This document shows positions 10,342 to 20,724 of a stretch of 64,000 bases of DNA, one piece after another. How positions within the stretch are numbered: the stretch's first letter is position 1; the number at the start of each line of letters is the position of its first letter. Where the stretch lies: the NCBI GenBank assembly GCA_021030915.1, contig JAGEMR010000012.1:62001-126000 (forward strand), given 5' to 3'. The DNA comes from Astrothelium macrocarpum (taxonomy: Eukaryota; Ascomycota; Dothideomycetes; Trypetheliales; Trypetheliaceae). The position numbers and the translations under genes were made by a program. Below the pieces are notes generated by a model, which ran no database searches, was not told the origin of the DNA, and saw only the letters and a list, made by a program, of their open reading frames with translations.

Positions 10342-12329
10342 ATGACGTTGACACGGTCACAGACAGGAAAAACTCCCAAGTACGTATTACTACTGACATT
10401 TGAGCACCTTCATTCCCAACCTCGACAATTGGCTTCTTTTGAAACTGACGTTGGCGAACCTCCAGAAAAACTGAGCACCCTGACTATGTGGAAACCCCGG
10501 GTCGCAAACCACGCACCTCGCGGAAATCTGTCCTTCCTGACTCTTCTCTCGACTCCACTCCAGACCTCCCTTCTAGCATAAATCAACTCTCCTCTCTCGA
10601 GTCCAAGGTGCTTCCGAACGGGTACTCTACTAGCTCCGATATATACCAAAATGGCACCACCAAACTCCCCAATGGCACTACCAAAATCCCGAATGGCACT
10701 GCCAAGATGCCCAATGGTACCACCAATCTCCCAAATGGCATACACCCCCCCGAGGCAGATGACCCAAGCGACCACTTCATCGACGGCTGGAAAGCCGGGG
10801 CAGACCCAAAGATCGACCACTCGGGCCAGTTCGAGTTCTGCGGCCCCATCGGCGTCAGCGTTCTGATGATCGGCTTTCCGCTGCTGATGTGGTACATGTG
10901 GATCGGTGCGACTTACTACGACGGCCAGTTCCCGACGCGCGCCTCCGCCGATCAGCCGTGGCCCGAGTTCGCCGCGCATCTCGTGCGCCTCGTGTACACG
11001 GGCGCGTTCCCGCATGCGAAAGCCTGGCTGATCTACTGGTCGTTCTTTGTGTTTGAGGCTGTCTGCTATCTCTTTATGCCGGGCGTGTATACGCGGGGGA
11101 AGCCGCTGCCGCATCTCGGTGGGAAGCAGTTGGAGTATTATTGTAGTGGGGTGAGCTCGTTTTATTTCACCATGGTGGTGACGGTCGTGCTGCATTTTAC
11201 TGGCGCGTTTAAGCTGTACACCTTGATTGATGAGTTTGGGCCGCTCATGAGTGTAGCCATCATCTCGGGCTTTTTGGTTTCAGTTGTGGCGTACGTGAGT
11301 GCGATCTACAGAGGAGCTCAACATCGGATGTCGGGCTACTTGATATATGACTTTTTCATGGGTGCGGAATTGAACCCAAGGATGTTCAAGTGGCTCGATT
11401 TCAAAATGTTTTTTGAAGTGAGACTGCCGTGGTTCATTCTGTATCTGGTCAGTCTTGGCGCAGTCGCCAGGCAATATGAGCAATATGGGTATGTGAGTGG
11501 AGAATTGGGATTCGTACTGATGGCGCACTGGCTGTACGCAAATGCGTGTTGTAAGGGTGAGGAGCTTATTCCACTAACTTGGTGTGTCACTGAACCTATC
11601 CACTCATGCATCGACGTTGTTGATTGACTTTTTCGCTAGGGATATGTTTCACGAGAAATGGGGTTTCATGCTCATCTTTTGGAACCTTGCTGGCGTACCC
11701 CTATCCTATTGTCATTGCACAATATATCTTGCGAACCGCGATCCAGCTACCTATCGTTGGAACCCTTATGCTCTAGCCTTGCTCTATATCTCCTACATAT
11801 TTGCCTACTGGGTCTGGGACACCGCTAATAGCCAAAAGACCAGATTTCGGGGGCGAGGTAGAGGAATACTTCAAGACCGAAAGACTTTCCCTCAATTACC
11901 ATGGAAAGAGATAGAAAATCCAATGGTCATCAAAACAAAGGACGGCGAAGATCTGCTCTGTGACGGCTGGTGTAAGTCATTTCGAAATTTCCTCTTCATA
12001 ATGCAAGATATCTTAGAGTCATATCGTAACTGCAATCTTTGATCTAGATGGGTTGGCGCGAAAAATTCACTATACCTGCGACACTTATTTTGCCATTACT
12101 TGGGCTTTGATCACGGGCTTCCATAGTCCCTTTCCCTGGTTTTACCCCGCGTTCTTTTGCCTGATGATTGTGCATCGCGCATGGAGAGACATTCAGCGGT
12201 GTCGCACCAAATACGGCGATGCATGGGACTTGTATACGAAGAAGGTGCCGTATCTTTTCATACCAGTGAGTAGTCCAGTGTTTGCAGTATTCGGTTATGC
12301 TGACAAACATTTGATAGTACGTAATATGA
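10342..12329 (+). CDS. ERG4: Delta24(28)-sterol reductase (ERG4)
   Basis: Catalyses the last step of ergosterol synthesis in the ER membrane, NADPH reduction of the C24(28) double bond. 569 residues in five exons: 10342-10383, 10476-11581, 11640-11971, 12048-12265, 12318-12329. The family signature runs through the second half: AHWLYANACCKGEE, TWDMFHEKWGFMLIFWN, GVPLSYCHC, LLCDGWYGLARKIHYT, SPFPWFYP and the terminal VPYLFIPYVI. That exact C-terminus appears only if the last intron (12266-12317) is removed, leaving a 12-nt final exon. The first exon is also tiny (42 nt); without it the frame has no ATG, only a GTG at 10488. The N-terminal 100 residues are non-conserved and contain a short tandem repeat. 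ERG24/lamin-B-receptor relatives are less likely because of the ERG4-type C-terminus. Confidence 0.93.
10500..11180. other. C-rich to G-rich skew switch, locus C (weak)
   Basis: Line 10501-10560 has 25 C and 9 G; 11101-11160 has 11 C and 23 G, with a GC-rich core between. Centre near 10930 in ERG4. It is the weakest of the six loci counted. Confidence 0.55.
10650..10740 (+). repeat. 21-bp tandem repeat coding NGTTKLP-type units
   Basis: Four consecutive 21-bp units starting with AATGG at 10650, 10671, 10692 and 10713, plus a partial fifth. They encode a seven-residue unit, Asn-Gly-Thr-Thr/Ala-Lys/Asn-Leu/Ile/Met-Pro, in the N-terminal tail of ERG4. Differences between units are mostly at third positions or conservative. 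Confidence 0.9.
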
Positions 12330-12935
12330 ATAGAATCGCGGGAAAAGGGTTAGAATCTGGATTTGATGCCATTTCTTACGCCTCACATATTAGATTTCTC
12401 AAAAAGTTGGGGATGTATATACATTTCCAAACTTTTGTACAGGAGGATTTATTGCCGCAACTTTTGCCAAAGTCGGATGAGTTTTGTACATATCTGTCTT
12501 GGTTCTGGCATTTGGAGCCACTAAAAACAAGGCGTCTTCCGAGAGTTTATCAAGAGATTTCACTCAGGCTGTTCTTGGCTTTGAACCTTGCTGGCGAATA
12601 TTTCTAATTCAAGACGTTGAGCATCGCCAGAAGAAGTAAGCACATATTTTGAGCGGTCGGAGACCATTTACAGAAACTCGGTTAGAGTTTTGCTGTTATA
12701 ATCTTTAATCTAAAATAAACATTCCAAAATTCGACAAGAGAAGTTCCAAACGATCAGTCCGTGATCCATTCAAGTTAATTTCACGAGGAGCCGGGACCTC
12801 GTTTGAACCAAAGAACAATTGAAGAACATAGCTCAGGCTAAAATGGGAACTGATTCTAGCTAGTTACCGTGCTACTGTTTACCTACTCAAAAACAGACGC
12901 TCTACTAATTATTCTTTTCTTAGATACATCTTGCG
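12330..12935. other. Intergenic between convergent ERG4 and hydrolase genes
   Basis: AT-rich. It holds the two 3' UTRs. The open frame continuing past the ERG4 stop is intron and UTR, not protein. Nothing else is supported. Confidence 0.6.
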
Positions 12936-14175
12936 TCAACAAATATCCTCAATCTTTCCGTCGCCGCCCACTCTCGGTCCCAGATCCGACCTCAGGGTAC
13001 GATTGAATAGCTCAAGCAACATCTGAAAACAGACTCCTGCAATAGCCGGGTCGTAGCGCCCTTTGCTCAATTCATCCCGGATGAAGGCATCTACAAAAGT
13101 GGGTCACAAAGATTAGCTGAATTCATGCTGCAGTACGACACCACCCATTCCGTTTATAAGACGAACTCGAATAGAGGAGTGGACAAGAATTCGAGAGGGT
13201 AACGTACGCTGAGCCCAGGCAACTTCATAAAAGCTGAACGTGACGCCGGCCTCATGGAGTGTTTTTCGAATCAGATCCCGACCCTCAGGTGGAACATGGT
13301 TGTCTCGTTTTCCGAAGATCATGACCAATTCGGCTTTGATGTCTTTTGCTCGATCCAAGCTGTCATCATTCTTACCTTCACCGAGAGTATGGCTGTGGAT
13401 ATCTTGCGCTGAGCATTAGCCAACTTCCAATTCGACCCGCAATAATTAGATGGAAGCCATCGGAGAGTAAACATGTGTTCTTACCTGTTGCAAAGTAGCA
13501 TACTGCAGCGCTAATTCGTTTATCTAATGCACACCGATATGCAAGATGTCCCCCGAGACACATCCCTGTAGCTCCGACGCGACCATTGCAGGTAGGGAGA
13601 GCAAGGAGAGTATCGATGGACAGGGTAGCATCCTCGTCATATGCAGATACTTTCTGCTAGATTTTAGCAACCTTCCAGGGTCGTCGTAAGACAGAGTTTG
13701 GAAAGAAGCATACTTTGGCAATCTTCCATTCGTTTCCTTTGTCAGTCCCGGGTCCATCGTATGCAAGTGACTCGGGTCCTGTGAATTCATGATATGATGA
13801 TGGTGCAGCGCAAATAAAACCATGACTAGCAATTTGACGGCAAAACCGGGCAACAGGGCCAGTCACTTGTGGAATCATTAGCATATAAGAGAAAACCGCT
13901 TCACAGCGTGATTCTTGACCTGAGAGGTGATGTGAAGCGGGAAATGCAGATGTCAAGGAATGAGCTGTTCAACAAGCAGGGCCCACCTTGATAAATTTCA
14001 CTGAAGACTACGACTGCAGGAAATTTGGCCTGCGGATATCCATCTACTGAAGGGTGGAACAGAAATATCCCTGTAATCCTTAGCACGCTACGATGCTGGT
14101 TATCAATGTGCCTTTCTTACGCATATCACCCCCAGCTTGACTCGTAACATCTTGATGACTTTCCGTGATAAGCAT
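12936..14175 (-). CDS. Dienelactone hydrolase family protein
   Basis: Predicted cytosolic alpha/beta hydrolase of 269 residues. Minus-strand exons 14175-14121, 14070-13987, 13865-13714, 13653-13485, 13402-13208, 13090-12936 sum to 810 nt. The Cys-Asp-His triad of the family is visible: C129 in GMCLGGH, D187 in GKRDNH, and H219 in AQHAF, whose codon is split by the last intron. Other matches are PAVVVFSEIYQVTGPV, APSSYHEFTGPE, SAYDEDAT and RDELSKGRYDP. Length and motif order fit full-length fungal members with no loss. The intron before TGPV is 121 nt, longer than the others. Native substrate is unknown; bacterial relatives open dienelactone in aromatic degradation. Confidence 0.9.
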
Positions 14176-15137
14176 CTCAAGGGCTTGTGCGGATGTGGGC
14201 GGCAAACGCAAAAAGTTGAGAAGGAGTATGGACAGGACGGAAATCGGGCTCTCCGTTAGCTCCGTCTTGACGTGCCCTTTAAAAAAGTCAATTTCCGATG
14301 GAAGGAAACAAAAAACTGGATAACAGAGATGGGAATGACGTGCAGGATCCTTGTAAGACTGGCACTCGAGAACAATTGGAGCAAGAATCACAATGTTAAT
14401 ACCGGTGAGTTGAAGAAAACCTACCAAGATACAAACATTACGTATATTGAGAATCTCTACGATCGCAAGGCCACATTAGTTGTTCTCATGAACTAACTAC
14501 AGAATGGACTAACGAGATCAATGATTCCAGACTGTCTGAAGGTCGTCTCTCATGTTTTGGCATAAAAAGAATATACAGTTTTTAGAACCCAGGACCGCAA
14601 TCTCTCGACTTTGTTAATTGCCATTCTACGACGTCCATCAACTAAGTTGCCTTTCGCTTTCCTTGTGTGTACTTCTTTTGCGCGGCCATTGCGTCTTTAG
14701 CTTTTGCCCTATTCAATTTCTGTTCTCTCATCAATCTAAAAGATTTTCGGCATTCAACTCAGATCCTTCAATACGTATTTTGCAGAGAAATATGATCGTC
14801 ACGACCAGAGGCACATGTTTTCTTTAGAATGTGTGCATTCCTTTCTTCGTCCCACCATCTACTTTGTAAGGGTGCATATAAATGAGTTCTAAAATTAAGC
14901 TAGAAATTATTTACTTATCGCTCCGCAATGCGTCAACTGAAGTACCTTCCATAGCCATTTTGTCACTGTAGATACCGAAAGGCGAGAACGTTTTGGCTCA
15001 AAGTAGGGGCTAAAGACCATGGAAGAGAATATTGGACCAACTCCAGACGGAACAGAAACCCCCAACGCACAAATAGTAGGTACAAGAATACTACTGGATT
15101 CCAGGCTGGATCAAATAGCTAAAACGACCGAAATCGT
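14176..15137. other. Intergenic, no supported gene
   Basis: The frame upstream of the hydrolase ATG stays open to 14427 but adds no conserved sequence. The remainder, AT-rich, includes the 3' UTR of the secreted protein gene. No RNA or repeat seen. Confidence 0.5.
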
Positions 15138-18100
15138 TTACGGCCCACTCTGCCAATTCGGCGGCATCTGTGAATCTGGTAGACCCACAGGTAGACTCTG
15201 ACCACGGGTACCCTTTGGTAGCTGCGCCGACGCCGCGTCGCCCGTCCCCCATATCTTGCGAGGATTATTCAGGCTCGGATCAACGCGCCAAATCCCAGTT
15301 AGTCCATTCTGTGCTGCAGTATGTGTCAATGCAGGATACTCCCATCCGCCCCACGCCGAACTCAGGTCAAAATCACCGTTGGGCGCAACGCTGTCTGGGA
15401 TACAAATGTATGCACGGCCGCGAGATGCCTCGCCAAATGCCTGCGATAGATTCTTCGGGTAAGGGTCCGATTTCTGGCTCACCTGGTCCTGGGGTAGGTT
15501 CTGACCATCAGGACCGAACGGCTTCTCGATTGCTTTGGTGGTGGCATAGTACCAAATCATATCAACGATGCCAGACCATAGAACCCAGGTATCGCCGTTG
15601 CAATCGAGGTTTGCCGATGCCCAGCTACGACAGCTAGCTTGAGAGGCACCAGCTGTGTAGAACAGAGACATTTTGGGTCCAACATTACCTTTGTCAGCAA
15701 TTTGCTGTAGGCACTCGTCGACTCCGGGGATGACGGCATTGCAGATCCATTCGAAGGGAACAGCGTTGCTTGTGGGTGGACTTTCTTTGCTGGGGATACA
15801 GCCTCGCTTGATGAGTTCGTGGCTGCGCTTTTCAAGCACGCCGCGATTTGCATACTGAGAGACTGTTGTAGTGCCAGAATAGGTAGAAAGAGCATCCTCG
15901 GCTGACCTCTTGGCAGCCTCGGTCAAGTTTGAATCCGAAGGGGCCGATTCATCAAGAGATCGTTTGAACGGGCTATCGTGTCCATTGCATTTAAGACCAG
16001 AGGGTCCTCCGGCAGATGCTATGGCTCTTTCGACACAGCCATCTTTGATGAAAAACGGAAGGTTAAAGTTCACCCAGGAGATGCCGTTGCTTGACTTGAA
16101 ATCCCATCCTGTCAAGGCACCACACCCATCTTCTTGTTTGTGGAGTCCCGATCCATCTCCAACCCACTCATTCATATCAGAAATGGCAAAATTCCAGCCG
16201 ATGCCTTCGTCATAAAAGTCGCATGAAGCCCTTGGGCTAGCTGCGGCCGATGCACTCGATGCAGAAGCTGCAGAGGCGGCCGAAGCTGACATGGCTGATG
16301 CTGCAGATACTGATACCATCGAAGCATAGGATGCAATGGAAGACACAGTGGAGACAGTTGTGGAGGAGCCTTGACACACGGTATACAAGATACCACCAGC
16401 ATTGCCAAACGACGAACTGTCGCATGCAACGACTCCACCACTGATCAAATTGGTGTACGTAAAAGGAATGGTTGTCGTGGGAGCCGATGTGGGAGAAGGA
16501 GAGGGTAGAGATGTGTATCCGCATTGATCATAGGGAGAAGCGGTTGAAGCAAGCGTTGTGAGCATCGTCGTGATGCTGCCGGATGTACAGTCGCATTGAC
16601 CTTCTATCCCGTTATCTGGGTCAGAACTACAATGAATCAGCAAAGATATTCGGAGGTACCCCAAGGAAAAACTCACTATGGATAGCACAAAGGAGTGGAG
16701 GTTGTCGACGCTATGGTCGTCACTGAAGATGTTGAGCTTGAAAATGTTGCTGTCGTATTTGCAGATGATGGAGAAGTGACTGTAGAACCTAGGACTGCTG
16801 TTGACGAAGGAACGCCAACAGTATAAGTCCATTCTACGGATGACCAATCATCACCTGCGGCAAGTGTAGGATACTCTGCTCCTTCACCAAATGGCCAAGG
16901 ATCAGCAGGCGTTGCACTGCAGGCGGACGCTGTCGTTGTGGTGGTGGCAGTCACATCACATCCTGTTACCAAAGAGGACGATGTAGTTGAACAACTTGAC
17001 GAGCTACCCGACACTGAGCTGCAGGACACGAAATAGTCCGTAACAATTGTTGACTGCGTGCATGAAGACGATGAGGAAGATGATGACGATGACTGCGAAG
17101 ATGTTGTTGTAGTTGGCTCGTCAGAAGGTTCAGGTCCTGGTGTAGGGATTTGGTCGTTGCCGATTGTAATTGTAGGCCAATTGTTTATTGGAGGAGGATT
17201 CGGTGGAGGGTAAATACCGGGTCCAGGGCCTTGGGAAAGTTAGCGTAAAAGATGGTGATTCTCGTACAAGTCGTGTGAAGCTTCAGTCACTGGGCATGAG
17301 ATTGTTCTTTTGATATGACTTTTTAAAGTGCGTACAAATCGGGCAAAGAGGTATAAGTACTTAATCGGGAAGAGAATAAGTACGACTTACCAATACCCCA
17401 GAGCGCCAGGCCTCCACCTCCACAGAACCAACAATGCCATAAGACTGGTACGACAGTATGATGGCCAGAAGAGTCAGTGGTGCTAATCTCAGTATTTGAG
17501 GATACACCAGTGATGGTGCTGAAGGATTGTGTGGACACTGAAACACTGGTAATCGTCGACAAGGAGGCCAAGTCAGAAGATTGGCCGGGGCTGAGAGATG
17601 TAGTCGTTGTAGGGGGAGGTGCGGACTGGTTTCCCTGAATGATCCAAACAGAACTCGAGGAGCCCCCCTCCTGGATTGCAGTGAGTGTCGTGGAGCCTAA
17701 AGTGAATACCGCTTCTGTGGCAGTGGTGGACGGGTTCGAGACGATTGAAAATGGAACTGTCGAAGATCCACCCAGGACAATGCCACTGGAACCATCGCTG
17801 ACCGATTGACTTCCAATACTGAAGCCAGGGCCACCGAGATAACCTGTAGCGTTGACGATTTGAGAGCCGGTCCCAGAAGAGGATCCCCCCGTACTGGCTG
17901 GCAAGGTCGTGTTGCTGGAGGTAGTCTGTGATTGGAATGTGGTTGGAGAAGTGTTTCCTAATGAACTCTGGTTGATTGCGGTATTACTTGTCACAGAATC
18001 TGTGCTTGGCGCTGTCGATGTGGTTGAGAAAGATGTCACAAGCGAAGTCTGGTTGACTCCGGGACTACTAGTGATGGACGTCGCGCTTTGGAAAGTTGAG

Positions 18101-18288
18101 GGAGTGGTTGTTGTCGATGTCTGTGAGAGAATGCTTGTTGTATTTTGAAGAGAACCAACGGTGCTATACTCGTTGACTTGGCGATAGTGAAGTCGATGAA
18201 TACCAGCATCGTCTTTGAACTTGCCCTGCGGAATGGCGTAGACCCCAGGAGAGGCGAGGATTGCACAAAGCCACCCCAGCGTCTTCAT
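15138..18288 (-). CDS. Large secreted Ser/Thr-rich protein, unknown function
   Basis: 979 residues in three exons (18288-17391, 17229-16677, 16626-15138), all phases consistent. The ATG at 18288 opens a signal peptide (MKTLGWLCAILASPGVYA). Residues about 35-590 are dominated by Ser, Thr, Gly and Pro with many Asn-X-Ser/Thr sites, one Gly-rich hydrophobic stretch near 290, a poly-Ser run, and an Ala/Ser repeat near 600, all typical of a heavily O-glycosylated cell-wall stalk. From about residue 615 a folded domain of some 350 residues follows, with several cysteines, LTGWDFKSS, FIKDGCVERAIASAGGP, a dibasic-rich region that could be a processing site, NLDCNGDTWVLWSG and AYICIPDSV. I do not recognise this domain by name; similar segments occur at the C-terminus of some fungal chitin-binding or GH18-like secreted proteins, which is only a recollection. 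Likely extracellular or wall-bound. Confidence 0.8.
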
Positions 18289-19279
18289 TTTCCAAAGCGA
18301 AGAGAAAAGATGGAAAACCAGTAGTGACAGCGATACTCGAACCAATGAAATGGAATGAAATTCAATATTTCTGCAACAATAAGGAGACCAAGGAAATAAT
18401 GAGAAGATTGTTGAAATTTACAAACCACGGAACTACTTGAGCCATGTTTATATCATGATCTTTCGGAAAACCGTCAAGGAAGCCCTAAATCTCGTGTAGA
18501 CGATGAGAGCGATTTGAAACATCCAGTTTTAAATTATCTACCGGGCCTCGCACGAGCTGCTGCGCCGCTGATAATAATTGGGATGGTTGTCAAGCTCGCT
18601 ACGTGATAGTTTTGGAGATGAAAAGGGTGACATAGGTAGCCGCCGAAGATATTTTGATGTTTTGGGGCGGAATTCAGATTTAGGGCTGGCTTATTTGCGG
18701 AAGTGGCTGATCCAAATACGAATGGAAAACGCCACTCATCAGCATTCTTAGGCCGTGCTCGCCAATCCTAATTTCTTGCTGGAGTTGGTTTGCATGTCTT
18801 TGCACTCTAAAGCACTGCAATCGATGACTAGAAAAAATTTCAAGAGGAGAAATATCTAAGGATACCGTCTTCAGTCGCTAGAAATGAACTTTTCGCATAG
18901 AAGGCTCACAAACTAGAGGAGAAAGGCGACTTAGTGGGAGACATACCTGTTTAGAGGCATAGACGATACAGGGATCAGTGCACAAGGCTGAACTTGCGCC
19001 GAGCCGTCGAACGTTCTCATGTTTCGGTGTTTCAGCCAGCGCTTGTATAACATCAATTTCACGGTTCTGGGAAATACCAAGGAACATGTGTGTCTATGTT
19101 TTTAGGCAACGCCCAAAAAATCAATTGTTCAAGGCGGCGTTTCTGTTTCTGTCTTCCTCGCGCCTTTAAATAGAGCAAGATGGAGCGGCTAGGCAAATGT
19201 AGACTCTTACTAGAAGCTGGTCCCTGCCTCTCTCTCAAAACTAACTCGTCTTTTAGTACTCAGATTTGAGCCGAAGTCT
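18289..19279. other. Intergenic, divergent promoters of secreted and ankyrin genes
   Basis: About 1 kb. An open frame on the minus strand at 18878-19087 looks mildly protein-like but the only intron that would extend it is 34 nt, too short to trust. No other feature. Confidence 0.5.
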
Positions 19280-19867
19280 ATGTCCAGGATGAACGAGAAA
19301 GACTTGAATTTTAATGATCTTTTACTACAAGCTTGCGAGGCAAAAGGCACTTCCAGGCTCCAATCTATTCTTGATGAACAAGATCGGATGGTGCTTCAAA
19401 TCGCAGCTCAGGCTGGTCGCGTCGAAACGGCCAAATTCGTTCTTGATCGCAAATCCACAATGGCGGATGCTGAACAGTACATGCTGGGTGAAGCAGCCCG
19501 GAGCAGAAATACGGCAGTTTTCCGATACATTCTCGAGCGGAATTCCTCTCTTCTCACAAAGCCTCGGACAGGTCTTCAAGCCCTTGCAGGTAGCGTTGAG
19601 ATATGGAAAATCATTCTCGAGTTCAACCACTCGCTTGTGGACTGGGAGTTCGGACATGCGGGAAATGCTGTCGGCTTTGCAGTGGAAAATGGGGACATCG
19701 ATCTTTTGGCATATCTCATCAAAGAAGGGGCGGATGTCGAACACAGTCATGTTGCGTATAAACCCGTATTACCGTTGGCCAGAGAGATTGGGGCAAGCGA
19801 AGAAATAATCAACCTTTTGATTGACCATGGGGCAACGATGAAGGAGTCCGTTTGGAACAATGACTGA
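19280..19867 (+). CDS. Small ankyrin-repeat protein
   Basis: Single-exon gene for 195 residues, no signal peptide. At least four degenerate ankyrin units can be read: MVLQIAAQAGRVETAKFVLD (about 37-56), LGEAARSRNTAVFRYILE, AVGFAVENGDIDLLAYLIKEGADV (about 130-155), and LPLAREIGASEEIINLLIDHGA near the end. Ankyrin stacks mediate protein binding; a partner cannot be inferred. It has no neighbouring enzymatic domain, so it could be a stand-alone adaptor or the remnant of a longer ankyrin gene; nothing in the frame is broken. Confidence 0.75.
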   Translation: MSRMNEKDLNFNDLLLQACEAKGTSRLQSILDEQDRMVLQIAAQAGRVETAKFVLDRKSTMADAEQYMLGEAARSRNTAVFRYILERNSSLLTKPRTGLQALAGSVEIWKIILEFNHSLVDWEFGHAGNAVGFAVENGDIDLLAYLIKEGADVEHSHVAYKPVLPLAREIGASEEIINLLIDHGATMKESVWNND

Positions 19868-20724
19868 AAATTGGACCCGAAGTTATGGAGGAGATACGCC
19901 ATACGATTCTCTACAAGAGTCGATATCTCATGAAGTCGACCGGCGTCCTCTCGGTGTCTATATCCCTGATCATGCACAATCCTACAAAAGTCCGCCTTGC
20001 CCTGTCAATGACGCCTCCTGGCGTCAGAACAGCCGTATCACTTGGAATTCATCTGCCTAGTACCCGGCAACCCCCGTCTCTCCTCAATCCTAGCTTGAGA
20101 AGTGGTCCCTTTTCACGGCCTCTACTGTAATCAAATCAGCGGTCTTCTGCTCCTGCCCAAACTTTACTATCTCCGTAAAAACATTGTAATTAGGTGCATG
20201 CGATTACGCACTTCCTCATTGCCCGAATTACTCTGAGCCTGCGATGTCAATTGCGCAGCAACTTTACAATCAACGCCATTGTCGACATCAACGAGTGGCC
20301 TAGAATCGGATCGAAAGCACCATCTTCTTCGCCCCCAAGAGACTTAAGACCACGCTCGGTATTCACCAAAAAGGATCCGTTATCTGCATGCTCGACGATG
20401 CTCTGTATCCCTAGAGCTAAATAGTCGCCTGTTGTGCAAAGCATCCTTCAGAGATAAGACCTGGTGGTCTAGGGAAGACTCTTTATGCCTATTAGATAGG
20501 TATTACGTGAAGGGATATTTCGACTCAACGGGTTGATTCCAGGAGTGGCATTAGTGGCAATCCTTCTATGAAGAAGAATGTCTTATCGCCCTTTGCAAAC
20601 ACATCCAGTCCAGGTCGAAGATCAACATTGTTAACAGGGGTTTGACATACCAATGGCAGGCTGAGATACTTCAAAATAGAGATACACGGAGCATTTGAGC
20701 CAAGATTAATTAGCGTGGTAGAAT
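19868..20724. other. Intergenic between convergent ankyrin and polymerase genes
   Basis: No gene, RNA or repeat is supported. It should hold the 3' UTRs of the two convergent genes. Confidence 0.55.

Noticed and set aside
12330..12607. Extended C-terminus of ERG4 to 12607
   Set aside because: It is intron plus 3' UTR read through; the spliced four-codon exon gives the conserved family ending.
18878..19087. Possible small minus-strand gene
   Set aside because: Needs a 34-nt intron, below the normal fungal minimum, and shows no motif.
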